A stretch of DNA of 64,000 nt from Bombus terrestris (Eukaryota > Arthropoda > Insecta > Hymenoptera > Apidae). Position 1 is the first letter of the stretch, and each line of letters starts with the position of its first letter. The notes under the pieces were generated by a model, which was given only the letters and a program-made list of their open reading frames with translations, ran no database searches and was not told the origin of the DNA. Made by a program: the position numbers and the translations under genes. Shown piece after piece: positions 1 through 14,155 of the stretch. The stretch lies in contig NC_063275.1 of NCBI RefSeq assembly GCF_910591885.1, positions 13,752,501 through 13,816,500 on the forward strand, given 5' to 3'.

Positions 1-1190
1 GATGGACAAGACGATCGTATTATATTCTCACGTTCTTGAAACCTACTTCGGCACAGACGAGAAGATTTCTCGTGATAGCGCCGTGGAAACGACACAATTG
101 ATTGTGGAATCTGTCGGATTGGTAACCGTAATTCGTTTAGATAGCGAGATCCGGTTGGTTATAGTTTGAACAGGGTTCTTAAAGAGCTTAACTTTCGGAG
201 AGCGTTTTTGGATAACGGAGAGGTTTTGGACAACGGGAAGTCGACCGGCTCGAAATATGTAATCAGCTGTTCCGAAATGCACATCCGCTCATCCGGTGGA
301 GCGTGTGAACTTTTTTGCAGAAACGAGGTCGATGCTTCGAACAGGCAACGGTAGAATCCGTATTATCGATCTATTTGATACGACTCGCAAATATCGTATA
401 TTTTATCTCACGTTAGTATAACTTTCCATCAATTTCAAGCATAAGTTGGTAAGACAAAAGATCTCTAAAAATCTTCACAACTGACCAAGTTTCGGTTTCT
501 TCAATGTGCCGTAGAAATTTTCAAATTTAGCAAAGAATCAAAAGTATAGTCGTATTCAGCTATAGTAAGTACGATTCGGCACATTATCTGGCCGATCGTC
601 GAAAGAGGTATATTTCTAGGAAATTTCGAACTTCTGTCTTCTGAGTGTAGGATACGGATATCTAGTATATTTGTTTATTTTTGTTGAGGTTGACTGATAG
701 AATAACGAATGGATGAATTTGTAATAGAGAAATATATTGAAATAAATAAAGGTATAAGTATAGTGTATGCTGAACCAGATCCTCACTCTTACAGTGTTAC
801 AATACAATAGAAGAAGCTATGATAGGGAGCACGTTCATATATTTATAGCAAAGGACATTACCAAAAAGTTTACCTCGTAGCTCTAGTCGAAGGCTACAAG
901 AAACAGCAATAGAAATCTACTTATAGCTCTTTCGTTTCTAGACCTTGTAAACCAAAACATAATTTATATTCAAGGGCACAATAATATGGTCCTCTTCTTA
1001 TTTCGAATTATTTTTTGTTTCACTAAATTCTAATCTCTTCGTAACAGTGGTCTCCAAGTCACGGATATACAAAAGTAAAGATGTAGAGTTTTTCTTGAAG
1101 TAATTTTACATACTGAAAGCTCACTCCATGAAGTGAATTTCAAGAACTGGCAGAAATCGAACGTCAATCAACCAACGAAGTAAACTACCA
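1..1190. other. AT-rich non-genic stretch
   Basis: Nothing supportable as a gene is visible. The open frames are under 80 codons and overlap frames on the opposite strand. There are scattered A/T runs but no tandem array or inverted-repeat element that I could recognise. It could be intron or intergenic DNA. Confidence 0.45.
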
Positions 1191-1299
1191 GTCTAACTGT
1201 TGCAAGTGGAAATGGACAGAAAGTAACAGACAACTCCCACTAAATATTTACTTTGCCTTAAATTCGGTAGAAACTGAGGTACACGGCAGACGCAGTAGA

Positions 1300-1640
1300 A
1301 AAAGAAACGAAAGAGCAGACCTCCAAGACGAGCGTGCGCAGCGGCACGGCGCGGCGCGGCGTGAAGGAATTCGCGACGAGGAAGAGGTCGCGAGCCGAGG
1401 GCAGCCCGGAAACGCGATATATCCCGAGGGCTGTCTCTCTTGGTTCTCGCTTGATATCGGCCTGGGCCACCAATATGCGGCCTTTCCGGCTCGCGGGAAC
1501 TTTGCGAAACTGCGCAAGCACGCCGCGCAATTTGATTCGGGGTGGCCCGGCTCTTTTCTCTTGGACTTACCAACATACGTACGCTTCTCGTAACGGTACG
1601 CTCTTGAACCTCGGGCCGAGGTAATTGGGTCCGTCTACAG
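1300..1640. other. GC-rich, CpG-dense island
   Basis: A sharply GC-rich block within AT-rich DNA, with dense CpG words such as GCGGCACGGCGCGGCGCGGC. Open frames of 90 to 127 codons exist on both strands over the same bases, which is expected when GC content removes stop codons. No protein family is recognisable. It could be an exon, a promoter or another regulatory island; the sequence alone does not decide. Confidence 0.35.
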
Positions 1641-2865
1641 CCACTTCCGGTTCAGGCGCTCTCTCAGAATCGGTACTTCATCAGGTACGAGAATCACGTC
1701 CACCGATACTCTTTCTTCCGCTACCTGGAAACGTAATATTGATGCAACAGGTTGATGATAATAATTTGGACGATATATTGATTGACCCAAGTGTTTTTTT
1801 GTGATTGATTTATTTGATTATATTCAGTGTATTATACAATTTGGTAAGATTCGAAGAGAATTATTTATTACGTAGGTACTTTCACAAAATGATACATAAT
1901 TGGTTATGGTATGTATTTTAATTTGAACATTTATTATGGAAGAATTTTAAGAATGCATATGTGAAATTTTTGGAAATTTCATTAACACTATAATGAGACA
2001 CGACTATCGCGGTTACACTGGTAAAATTTGAAATCAATTCGATGTATTTAACTTGATAATTTTATTCGATCGCGCTCATGCCTTGCAATATACGTTATTA
2101 TTTTACGTGGACAAGATACTTTTTAATCTGTTACGTGGAAACGCAATTGATCTGGAAATAAACGAAGCAGGATCGATTAAATCGCAAGGTAAAATTAATT
2201 CGGCCATTCGGACACAGATATTAATCTGTCAAAATTGCATTTAAAAAAATCGATATTATTTATAGCGTAGTAATTTGTTGGAGCGCGATTATCGAGGTTT
2301 TGTATATGTCCCGATTTCAATCAAAATGAAAGGAGAAGGGTCAAAGGAATAGAAAGCATATTTCAATGCCCCACTATTTCCGCATGTAAATATTCAATAA
2401 TTTCTGAAACTTGTGGCAATAAAAATCGTATTTCGTGGACTAATATATCTTATACTTCATATACTTACTAATATATTTTATCACTTTTATACTTATTTTA
2501 TACTTCATACATTTCGTCCCATTTTTCTTATAATTTACGTTTATACCCAGAAAAAAGAAGCAGTTCGTACTCTAACGAATTTTAAAAGATATCTATAAAT
2601 CTACCAGTGATTAAAAACTGTTATTTATTCAAAACGGTAAAATCAACGTTTCATTTGCATATTAACCTCCTGGAGTAATCGAACGATTGTTTCTCGTATC
2701 TTTATTACCGTAACACAGAAGTACCGTTGAACGTGTCTCAACATTCACGACGATACACAAGCGATTTATACAACCAATAAATGAGACACGAAGCGATACA
2801 GAGAAGAAACACGTGTAAGACACGAACCGTGTACGATTCGATCGATCATTACGAATGAAAACGCA
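1641..2865. other. AT-rich non-genic stretch with a possible mariner-family fragment
   Basis: No gene is supported. Around 1930-2010 a segment reads like the internal part of the dispersed family seen at 34.55 and 49.52 kb: a T-rich GAAATTTCATTAA-type core followed by an AATGAGACACGACT word. Bases 2435-2515 are a loosely repeated TTATACTTCATA-like tract. Only the core resemblance was seen, without element ends, so the mariner assignment here is tentative. Confidence 0.3.
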
Positions 2866-3480
2866 ATGGTAACAGGTCAATTATATGGTATCAGAGCTTC
2901 TAGTATCTCTTATCGAAAGGATCGTTCGTTTGGCCATTTGTCGTTGGTCGATCTCGAGGCGGGTGTCCCGAAAAGGCGTTACACCGTGTCGCGTTTCAAT
3001 CTCCCCTCGGATCTGAGAGAAGGAAGGATCCCGCGCGTGCATGTCTGGTATCTACAAATGGCAGAACAGTATCGTACGATCGATTCCTATAGCGGATCGT
3101 GCATGCTCGATTCCTCGAAGAACGGCCGCGACTACGTTTTCTCCCTCGCTTTCCACCAGCTGTGTGCCTCTCCCAGTTGGCTAAGAGAGCGAGGGAAAAA
3201 TCGTCGACACAATGCCGGTGCTTCCCGGAAGGTTGCCAATGCCCGTAAGCATCGCATTAGAAAAATTGGCGGACATTGTTGTGACCGGTCATGCCGCTTC
3301 TAGGAATGCGTGTCTCGCAAATTGCCGACCTGTTGTCCGCGCACTGTCTCCCCGCCGACTATTCCTCGCCTTTTGTGCTGTCCTCTCCGTGGGATTTGAT
3401 GGCTTTTTCTTCTTTAAACGAAAATGTGTATGGTATTTAAGTTGGGGAATTCCATATTTTTTTATATCGTATAAATTGGA
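2866..3480. other. Mixed GC-rich block, unassigned open frames
   Basis: A moderately GC-rich block with a 145-codon plus-strand open frame (2866-3303) overlapped by other frames on both strands. The translated sequence is basic and serine-rich and shows no domain I recognise. I do not call it a gene. A transcribed untranslated region or exon remains possible. Confidence 0.25.
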
Positions 3481-3968
3481 ACTGTAGTAAGCGAAGAAAC
3501 GGTAAATGTAAGAAAAGAACACAGCGCGGATAAACGAACTGTAGATGTAAATAAATAACGCTAGGATGTGAACAAACAAACCTAATATATCAAAAAATAT
3601 AACAACTATGTAACTATCTAAAACATTCTTCTGTGGTGTATCATTACCAACTTCTACATACAATAAAACGATACTTTATCATAATCGTCCTAAAACCTAC
3701 TAAAACTGGCGAAACAATTTTCGAAGAAACATTACAAAATATCCCTTCGCATTTTTACCAACGTTACAAAGAAATTCTTTCAAATTCTCGATACTAAGTC
3801 ATAGGTATCGTCAAGTTCTTACTTTGATTATTCCCTCCAATCGTCAATAGCAAGGAAGCTTCTTCTCAGCCCATATGTAACCTACTCAGTCGCTTCAGAG
3901 AACCGAGAAATAGAGAAATAGATTCGTTCGTGAGAAAAAGTTACGGCCATCCGATTTCCAGGAAGAAA
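3481..3968. other. AT-rich non-genic stretch
   Basis: No gene, RNA or repeat structure was recognised here. Confidence 0.45.
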
Positions 3969-4560
3969 TTAATGAAACACATCGAATAACGTTGCGTAGC
4001 GGTTACAGCTTATCGTAAGGCTCATTACTTGGTCGGGGAACGAGCACGAGGACCGACCGGCGCGCCTATTAGATCTGTCGCGTATCTCTTCCGGCGAGCT
4101 AATAGACCGTCGAAGGTCGATTCCTGTCCGATTTCGCTGCCAATCAGCTCGCGGACCGAACGGTTCGTCGGTTGACACGACCAGGACGCCGGTGTCCGGT
4201 ACGATGCTCGTCGTCGAGTGCGCGCGGATCGTAAATCGACGAGAGACAAGAGTGTCGCGGCGAGGCAGAGTCTTGCTCGTCAGCCAATCAACGGGACGAG
4301 CACCTCCGATAAGCGATAAATCACGCGGCTTTCGTTCCAACCGTTCCAGCCTGGAACCACGCGTGTTCCTCCAAGTGTTCTCCGCAATTAGTGTCAGCCC
4401 CCCTTCTGATCGATCGTTCTGCCGCGGATTCTTCGCGAACGACACACGGCCCTCCCTCCACGACTTCAACGACGCGACGGCATCCTGACCCACGCCAACG
4501 CCGCACCTCTGACGACTCTGTTCCTCGAACTCTTTACGATCGGTCATTTCTACGATCGCG
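3969..4560. other. GC-rich, CpG-dense island with overlapping open frames
   Basis: This island has a 192-codon open frame on the minus strand (3969-4547) and frames of about 98 and 116 codons on the plus strand over the same bases. All are arginine-rich because CGA and CGC words are frequent. Long frames on both strands of one GC-rich island argue for a compositional cause. No known domain was seen. Confidence 0.35.
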
Positions 4561-7195
4561 AACAGGACACCTGCAAACGTGTCCCGGCTTCTTCTCCCCG
4601 TTTCGGCAGATTCAAACTATTGCATCGCCTCGATATGGAATCTTGAATGTTGTTCAAAGTTCTTGCGATTCAAAAAGTACACGACTGGCAGCGAAGGTAA
4701 ACATTTTTCGGATGTTATTGGAGATTCGACGACATTATTAATATTTTTGACTGGTATCGTGTGTAGTATTTTATCGATAATAAAGTAGTGACAGTTAAGA
4801 AATAATAATAGGCGATAATAAAGTAGAGAGGTAGAAAATGTTGATATTTCTGTACTTTTATATCTTTGTTCAACGCATATCGATGTATGCCGACAAAGAC
4901 CAAGTATTTCAAGTTTTCCTTACACCTTACAATATTTAACTGATGCATCAAGTTATACGTGGATATAATAGGTATACTTTATTACAATTTGATTACCTCG
5001 GTGACTGGAAAGTAAGCCTCGTCTAGAGAAATTGATGAGCTGATTTTTGAGAAACTAAACATTGATCATGCATGCTGATATTAAAAAACTCAAAGTTAAA
5101 AGAATATAGAGTTATTCGGTTCCATTGCTGTGCAACTTATTTGAATACGCCATATGTTTCCATTCTCGACGAGTTTACAATAAAAACTAAACTAATGCAC
5201 AAGGTGAAACGTTGCGGCAATAATTTACACCTTTCCCTTATAATCCCTGCAAAATTCTCGAGAGCGACGCACGCGCTCGTTCACATCAGAACAGCGGCAA
5301 TTACTCTCGGGTTTCGATATCGATCTAACGATACACGATGTTTTACACTTTTATATTTTCCATGCTTTCCTTCTCCTCTATTACAACTTACATAACGCGA
5401 TATGAAACATGGCCCAGTTGAAATATGCTCCCGGCGCTTGTTTCTATTTACTCACTACATTCGGTACAGTAATAGAATCACGTAGTCCGTTCACCGATAA
5501 AGCAATTTTGTAACGTGAAACGAAAGGGATCGATCTAACGGGCGGTCGAATAATTAAGGAAACCGATCGATTGGGAAATCGATACGTCTAACGCAGAGAC
5601 GAATCTGAAACGGTGACTATGCCGCCTAATTCCATATGTGGCAATTCACGATCGACAATATATCTGTGGAACGCGATGTATCCATCATGATCCTATCCAT
5701 TACGCGGTCGCCCCGTCACAAACCATCCGTCTTGATCTATCGCGAACCGATCCAATAGAATTAGAAACCATAAACTGGAACCCAGGCCTGGCCTCTAATC
5801 GTGGACCTGTCTTCGATAAAATATCACTGAGATCCCCTGGCTAGGCGTATTATTGATTCAACGACCGCCTGTAAATCTCCAGGCACACGACGAAATTAAG
5901 TCATCGTTTGATAAATCGTATCGATTCGCCGCATCTTATTTTCGGGCCAGAAGGTCCGACGTTCGAATCAATTACAAACGAATCTGTAATATTAATTTCT
6001 TGTGACGCTGTTGGGTGAAAGTACCTGCACTCTACCGATTTTCGTGTCACTGCATCCTTTATATATGTATATTTTTCCTTTTCTTTTTATCTTTCGAATA
6101 TTTTAATATGATATAATATTCTGTAATAAGCCATAATCCATACTTCGTGAATTCAGCTTCGAATTGATTTACGTAGACTACGAAAGTATATCTATTCTAT
6201 ATGACATATCCTTACTATTCTTAAATCTTCATAATTCCCAAAAATTGATCTAGCGTTAAATTTCTAAATATTTCCGAAAAAACAATTTGCGTTGATCTGT
6301 GTGGTATAAACAAAGTTAGAAGTTTCCGACTATTTAATTTCATTTATGAAGATTCGAAAGTGTAACTGTACAGCCGTAGCGGTCATCAGATGGGACTCAT
6401 TTCCGTTGGTTTACGGTTCTCATCGGAGGAAACGTTCTTCGAATAGCTCCACGAACCAATGCAATCCGTCGTTCGCGACAAGATTGTCAGACTTGCTGCT
6501 GTTTACTCATGAAGAAAGATGACACGATTCGACGGAAAGCTACCGTCAATCTAGTAGGAGGAAAGAAGCGTGACGACCATTAGAATTCCATCCCAATGAG
6601 AAGAACGTTTGAAATCTTCAAAGTGTGCTTTTACGATTACGCGTGATCATCTTCAACATCGCTTTGATTTTTATACCCATTCCTGTATGTTGTTTTTTAA
6701 TGATTATCTTGAAGCTTACCATATTATCAATATATCAACAATATGTCAGTCTATCAATTCTATACGACTTCTTCGTAGCTGTTCGCTTGGTTTATACAAT
6801 AGAGTTGTTCATAATATCGATCGTCTAATTGTCTCTAGCAATTCCTTAAAAAGAAATCAGAAAATGTAGTAGAGAATTTGACAGGGACACATCTGTCCAT
6901 ATTCGTATGTTAATTTAAATGCTACTCATTACCTATATTGTAGCAAGCAAAACAACGAATAAAAACATCAAGAGCGAACAAAATAAATCAATAATAGGCA
7001 AATATCATCTTCTAACCTGAGATTTACCTAATAGCTACATAACATGACAATTACACAAAATTCGATAAATCTTCGCTTGATAAAAAGAGAACAAATCAAG
7101 ACTGGCTCTTCTTCATCGACGATCGATTATCACATCTAAATTCCTCAAAGCTCTGCGTAGAAGACTACAAAACCAAGTTCGACGATCCGATATCG
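4561..7195. other. AT-rich non-genic stretch
   Basis: No supportable gene. A 14-bp word, CGATAATAAAGTAG, occurs twice close together (near 4775-4790 and 4814-4828), a minor local duplication. The interval 5240-5840 is less AT-rich, with several short open frames and nothing recognisable. Confidence 0.4.
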
Positions 7196-7196
7196 C

Positions 7197-7931
7197 ATGC
7201 AATGGCTCTATGAAATCCATCGTTTTTCACTTTTTCCCCTATTTTTCATTTTTTCTCGTTCCTTTTCTGCCCATTTCGCAAACGTACGGACGCGAAAGAA
7301 GACCTTTTTCTCTGCCGCGGGCGCAATATCTCGACGTATTACGAATTACGAAGGAACCCGATGCCCAACTGGAGCTCCTCATGCCACTCCCACCATATAA
7401 TCAGGCTTCTTGGCCCGCCACTGCTGGATGATGGCTTGCTTGCGTTCTCTTTCTGCCTCTTTCTTGTCCCCCTCCCCCTCCCCTGAACTCCCCCAACCGC
7501 CCCGCGCGAACCCCTGTTTTTCTTTACGTCGTTTCCTTTCCTTTCGCGGCCACCTCGGCCTTCTCTTTTCTCTTCAGTGTGTACATCTTCACGCGCGGTA
7601 ACCAATAAAAACGGTTTCGGTAATGAGCGGTTGCTCGCATCTCCTGTTCGGGGCTCTTCGCCTCGAATGCTTTTACGCCCCTGAACGTAGAACCCTCCGG
7701 GCCATGCCGTGCGCGATCCCGCCGCTGGCTTCGATAATTTCCGGCTCCCGAAAGTGAAATTCGCTGACAGCGTCGATGGACGCTCTGCCGAACCTGTGCT
7801 CCTTCAACGTCGCGTTTCTTCCATGAGTGTCTTGGTTCAGTTTTGCGTCTGTTTCGAAGGTTATCCTGAGGTACGGTTTGAGTCACCTGAGCTTCGAGAT
7901 CTTGAAATTTAATCTTCAACTTCTCACGCAA
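7197..7931. other. GC-rich block with pyrimidine-rich plus strand
   Basis: The plus strand at 7430-7570 is rich in C and T. A 135-codon minus-strand frame (7524-7931) begins with a mildly helical, charged stretch (MREKLKIKFQDLEAQ) and another minus frame overlaps its end. Plus-strand frames cover the same region. No family was recognised. It is among the slightly more protein-like frames in the window but remains unsupported. Confidence 0.2.
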
Positions 7932-9762
7932 TATCAGCGTTTAACATGGTAACAATAGGAAATGCCGTGCAAATATTTTAGTTCCAAGGAAAGATATAAA
8001 AGAACGAGGAAATAATTCGAATAATCCAGTGAAAGGGTTATTCGGATCAATGAGGAGATATTATATAAGAACTAGCGAAATGAATGATAAAATAACTTCC
8101 AGACATAAATATACACACGCTATTGAATTAAGTGTAATTACAAGTGAAAACATAAGTTATTTAGTTGAATAAACTCTTAATAATTACGGCGTAATGTATC
8201 CTTCATTTAATTTTTTTAGATATCTCTAAAAGATGATAGCTTTCTTTTATTTATTTTTTGTTAATTTTCTAGCTGAAGAGACCAAGACAGACGATTGAAA
8301 ATTATTCAATCGTAAGTTAGAACTTGTTTGAAGTTGTTAGGATAATAAAGTTACATTCCTCGATACGTCTGATTATACAGTTCCACGGTTGTAGTATTAA
8401 CAACATGTTAAACATAAACGATGAATCTACGCGAAGCATTATAGAACAAACCAACGCTATACTAACTGCAACTAATATCATACCAATGCGAACAAGGGCA
8501 AATACTTAACCTCAAAGTGAAATAAAAACACATAGTCTTGATAATGTGTGGTTAGCTAAATACTTTTTAAATTAAAAAATTGTTTCCGCGCGTAAAGTAG
8601 TATATATAGCCTATCGTGCTATTGCCCTGCAGCCTTTAAATGATTATTTCATAATACTACACTCTGACCGGGCTGTGTAAACGCTTCTGAACGTAACGAT
8701 GCAAACAGGAGAGTGAGTGAGGAATGCGAACGAAATAATCTTCTTTCTTCCTACAGGATTCAGCGTAAGTATCATGCATGGACGTATAAAAAACACGTTT
8801 ACTGCCTCTGCTACAGTCATTCGACGAAAACCTATATATTTCGCATTTATTACAAGCGTAGTCCCAAAGAAGTAGCTTGGAAACCGTTGCAATTCAAATT
8901 GAGTCGGGTAGTCTCAATTTTTTGATCTAGTAAACGATTAATTGAAAAGTCAAACGGCTTTAACCACGTTCATGTTAGGTGGAGCATGAGCCAATGAGTA
9001 ATAACTCGACGCGAACGTAAGATAGATTGCCTTAAAAACACGAGCGCCGCACTCGACTGAGCAATATTTTCTGTTGGCTGCGGTCCGCTCGCCGTTTAAA
9101 CCGAACGGTTTTAACAAATAGACTGTCAGACGAAAATTCAACGATGCTTCAACCATGACCGTAACGATTTTTCTACGCCTTCCGCTTTGTTTGACGTCAA
9201 AATTGAGTTTCTGAACGGTACAACTTTTTATCGACCCCTTGACCGGATACCGGCAAGCCGCATATTACACATCTGACAAAGTAACGTTCGAGTCGATCCA
9301 GAAATCGAGTACCTTTACCAATGGCAGATAATTGCAATTGTAAGGGTTAAATTGCAACCCTTTTTACAACGATTAATTATCGAAAAAATTGCTTCGTATT
9401 AAAAGGATATTAAAACTGAGGAAGATCTCATCGAGTACAACAAGCTCTAGCCTCACCTTGTAATAGTACGAAGGAAGAATACACAACCAGCTAAGATTTT
9501 GAACGACTTAGCTCGATATCTTTTCGAAATATTTCCATCGAACGAAGGAAAACAATAAAATTTTGAAAAGCCTATTAAGGAAGAAAATGTCTCACGTGAT
9601 ATTTCCAAGCAACAGTAGCAACAGTAGTACATTAGCGAAATACATGTCGGGTAAAAAAAAAGATAATTGAGTATAAGAAATTACGCATTGAACCATGTTC
9701 TACTTAAAAGGCGCTTAAACTATAGAAATAAACATTTCCCAGAACATCAGACTAAAAAGAAT
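7932..9762. other. AT-rich non-genic stretch
   Basis: No supportable gene or repeat element. The interval 8950-9350 is a little richer in GC, with short opposing open frames and no recognisable domain. Confidence 0.4.
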
Positions 9763-9787
9763 AGAGAGAGAGAGAGAGAGAGAGAGA
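9763..9787 (+). repeat. (AG)n microsatellite
   Basis: About twelve uninterrupted AG dinucleotides are visible on the plus strand. They run into a purine-rich tail of G and A up to about 9820. In insects GAGA-type tracts can act near promoters, but nothing else here indicates a promoter. Confidence 0.95.
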
Positions 9788-9828
9788 AGGGTGGGGGAGG
9801 GGGAGAGTAAGAGAACAAGATACGTTCC

Positions 9829-10260
9829 GTGACTCGTCTGAGGTGCACGAGGTTCATCGTGGACGAGCACAGCTCCTCGGAAGGAATATCGCGGGCGTAT
9901 CACGATTCACGTATTATGGACGCAGTAATCCGATCCGGCCGGATTACCGGCGGAATCCACGGGAGGACGAGGTTTGACGTATCGCGCTGTACAAGGGAAA
10001 AATATCGTCCGCCTCCACAGAGCCGGATCGAATGCTCCGATGCGGCTGTCCCGAAACACCTTACGGTTCTCGAATTACCGCCCTCGGGCCTTCTTAAGTA
10101 CCCCAGAATCGAGTCCACGGAATGTCAATAAAAACAACGGGGCCACCGCAAGAAATTTCGGCAGAGGTTGTGATGCAACCCATCATGCACGTTCCGCTTT
10201 GTACATATTTGGGATAAAGGTATGTTATCGAGGGGAAAGGATTTTTGACGTATGATTTAA
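9829..10260. other. GC-richer block with opposing open frames
   Basis: Two plus-strand frames (100 and 93 codons) and two minus-strand frames (72 and 73 codons) overlap. Nothing is recognisable. The block ends just before a pogo-like transposon terminus at 10298. Confidence 0.3.
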
Positions 10261-10297
10261 CAGAGGCGAGACGATGGTTCTGGGAAATGGCAATTAG

Positions 10298-10345
10298 AGT
10301 ACAGTGGAATTTCACTTAGATGAACTCGATTTAATTGCATCAAAT
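10298..10345 (+). mobile_element. Pogo/Tigger-like element terminus (fragment)
   Basis: The segment begins TACAGTGGAATTTCACTTAG and continues with ATGAAC. It matches the segment at 35908 (CAGTGCAACTCCATTTATCT then GAAC) at most positions of the first 24 bases. The CAGT start next to TA, followed by a short GAAC-bearing terminal sequence, is the style of pogo/Tigger elements of the Tc1/mariner superfamily. No matching inverted copy was found downstream, so only one end is supported. Confidence 0.4.
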
Positions 10346-13300
10346 ATTAGTGGTCCGGTGGATTGTGGTTACCTGGAATAAGGATGAACGATCACGAAAC
10401 GATTCACAAAAGAAAATGATTTAATGATAAGAAAAGTATAAGATGTTTCTAGGAAATTAGAATTCGAATGTAGGGGAATTTTCGTTACTCTGCTGATCAA
10501 AAGATTGGAATTCTTACTATCTGAATGAGAAATTATAGATTCTTTTGGACAAGTTCGAATAGATAACTAAAAATGTATTGTAAATAGAAGAAATAGGAAA
10601 GCAGAATAAGGTTGTATAGAAAATAGTGTGCCGTTGACGAGTACGCTATTCAATGGTCTAGACTATGCTAATCAAAATATACCACACAAATGTTACGCGA
10701 TTATTTTACAAAGAAACATAAAAAATTTTTTGCTAAATACGTGCCCCTTAGAGGACACAGAAACGAGTCGTCGTATAATCGTCATCACGTATTCCGTATA
10801 CATTAAACATGATACCGGATGTTCATAATGGACAATTAACCTCGGTAGAAGACATCAATGTCAAAAAACTTGTATTCTAGCACAACGTTGAATAATTATC
10901 AGTTAATCGAAGAAATACGCTAACACGTAAATATGATAGTAAAGAACGAATCCAACTTTGCCAAGCCACATAGAAGCACTTGCAAATGAACGTTATTACC
11001 TAGCAAATGGAAATGAATTTTGACGCCCGTTGATATACATGCTGACGTGTATCTGAAACGAAATGCAATAAGGCAGACAGTGGAATATTCGAATCGAACG
11101 ATCCGCCGGGAGTCTACATTGGTTGTATGCTAATCTAATCCCGATAGAAGCCACAAAGTTACTATCGTCCTACGCTTGACGCTGGGTCATTGAATTCCAT
11201 GGTGTTTCTTCATTATCTCATTGAATACTAACAGCTTGACGGTGTTTCCTCATCGGCCGTTCTTCCGCCTCCTTTGCATATGCCATAGACGATCGTGGAT
11301 CGTAATAGCCTCTCTGTATTTACTCGTTAATTCTTCATATGCAAAGCGCGCCACACCTTGGAAAAATCGTCGCGAAAGGTCAGGAACTGGCCCGGAACGA
11401 CTTTCCGTTGTCGCGATTCAACTCGTGGAAATCGAACGATCATTTGCATACGAAGTGACCTCGTGACTGGCAAGAGTATAATACCGCTCGACGAATTATG
11501 TTGAAAATCAATGAATTCGTAATTAAGTGTGTGCGAAGGTTGATTGTTTCGTTCTTATATAATGTACTATAAAAAGCATGACTTATGCTTTTGTGTTCTT
11601 TTACTATCGAATTGATGCAGATATTAATTTGTGTATTGATATGCCATAATTCAATTAAACGGTAAAAAATCAAAACATTCCAACCGCGAGGCAAATAGTT
11701 AAGTAATTAGATCGTTCAACTTTGAAATCAAATATATTTTTTACAAACATACTTCATCCATAGCTTATACCACGTATTATGATCTACGTATAAAATAGGC
11801 TCTAACAGAAATTAATTGCAATAATCCTACAATTATCAATCATTCGTATCTCTCCATATACCATAATTAGTACAATAACCCATTAACAATGAAGTTCCGA
11901 ATTCCAAAAATGTTATGTAATTTTGTAGATTTTTAGTATACGATACTCGATAAATTTACTCAATGAATATTCTTAAAAATCAACTACATCTACATATGTA
12001 TATCTTTTTATTCAAATAAATGCCTATTTAGAGAATCTATGAAACCCCAAATTTCTTTTCACAATCCTCAAAATGAGCTCATGGCGTCTAATACATCGAT
12101 GGGTTAAATGTAACATTAACATCGGAAAATTCGTAAAAATTCACGATAAATTTTTTAACGGAAGATATCGATTCTTTCTCAAACGGTCCGCGACAAACAA
12201 AGGGTTCGTCTATCGCGGGAAGAATGACATCGTTGCACGAAGAACACGTGAGTTTCGTACGTGTTCGTGTAATTCGTGACCAACCGTTACAAGGCCTTCC
12301 GTTGGACTCGCATCGTAGACTGTTACAACTATGTACAGAGGATGCACCGGCATTCGACCCCGAGAGATGCACTCGGTTGCACGCGAGGGACGATAGTTTC
12401 TCAGGTGACTGTGGCTCCCGGGAATTCATTCATGCACGGTCGGGGCCGCTACTGCCGGCTTTGCATACACGTCAATGGGATACCAGCTTCCGATGGATTT
12501 CACGCTCTCCGTCTTTATTTCGTGCAATTTACGGTTTTTCTTGAGAACTAGATATTATTTCGTGCCGAGAACGCACTTTCATCTTTCTAACTATGAATAA
12601 TAATTAATTTTTTTAATCTAGATATCTTCAAATTTTCTCATGTTCTTTAAATACAATTTCAACCTCTATTCGTAACATAGATCGAACATATCGAGTAAAT
12701 CTTGTATCGTATATTTATTAATATTTTATTTATTGTTTTAATTGTCTAAATAGAAGAATATTAAACAATGCTGCAAAAGATTATAAGATAGATAAACAGA
12801 TAAATGATCTCACAGTCATACTTAAGGAAGGATAATAAACATATTCGAATTAAAAAAATATTTGTGAGCGTTGAAGCTTTCTTAAAAAATTTCGTTTCAA
12901 TAGAAGATTAATTACCAATTTAAAAAATTACGTACTAAATAAAATAAAAGGATGGAAGCTGAATTTTTGTCTAATATTCCTGGAATAGTTGATATAATGA
13001 TTTGCCAGGGGATCGTTATGAGATAATGGAATTGTTCTAGTGTTTCTGGCCTCAATTAATTCCCTGTACCTTACGATTCTCGCCCGTGCAGTCGGGCTAT
13101 CGGTTGCACGATTCTTAAGGCGTATCCACACGCTCGGCTGCTTAAGGAAACTTGCGCGTGCCTCGTTCTTCTTCCCCTTCAATTAATGTCCACTCATTCT
13201 CAATTAATCCGCACTGTCTGTATCGATTATTGCATACCACTTGTCGCTCCGTGGATCAGTTTTACTGTTAAGGCTTGCCCTAACGAACCACCGTCGTAAG

Positions 13301-14155
13301 AAACCTGAACTTGACGTACCAATACGTCCGGCCGAAGTATAGATTCCGATGTTTTCTTGTCGTCAAGGCTTGTTCGACGAAACGGGCAAGGGAACCGATC
13401 CTATTCCCGTCAGGAAATTCGCGAAATTATCGCGTGTTCCGAGTAAAACCGGGAGAACGTTGCGCAGGCGTGTTTCACATGAAAAGGCCATCAATTCTCT
13501 CGCGAAATCGACTTTCTTCTCGTCGAACAATCATTTCGTCATATCGATTAACGATCGAATCTTGGATCGATTCTCTGTTCAAAACAACGTCACAACAAAT
13601 TCTGATAGCTTAGAAATTGTATTTGTTTTTGATAACCTGCGGTTCTAATAGGAATGATGCGGAAACTGGACAATTTAGTCGCCGGCATTGATAGACGATC
13701 ATAGAAGACATATCGACTCAGCCATGCTAAAGTTACTGTTATTTTACACTCATTTTATAAAGTTGAAATACTATTAACCTTTGCACGGCGAATGCTGGAT
13801 CATTTTTGCCCGCAGCACGCAATGAATTATTTTATAGATTCTAGTATCGTTAAAAGAGTATTTCGCGAAAAGAATAAAATTTAAATTTAGTGTAAACAGT
13901 CCTTCCATAGTATCTACGTTGCAACTTCGATGATAGTTCAAAGTAATCCTGTCGTGATTCTAGATTTGTCATTGAATGGTAAAATATCTCCTGTAATCTC
14001 TTCTAATCCACTTGTTGTGCTGCGCGACGACATTCTGTAACCCATAATAATGAAAAATCGAAAAACGTGTATCGAATATCGATGAAAAAGCAAATGGCCA
14101 TGATCGTTCAAGACCACGATAGGATCACGAGAAGACGTCGCGCGGTCGGGTTGCG
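10346..14155. other. Mostly AT-rich non-genic stretch
   Basis: No gene was supported. Less AT-rich pockets occur at 11220-11465, 12225-12545 and 13300-13560, each with open frames of 80 to 113 codons on both strands and no known domain. No RNA gene or tandem repeat was recognised. Confidence 0.4.

Noticed and set aside
5940..5985. tRNA-like B-box word (ACGTTCGAATCA)
   Set aside because: No matching A box, acceptor stem or cloverleaf could be drawn around it.
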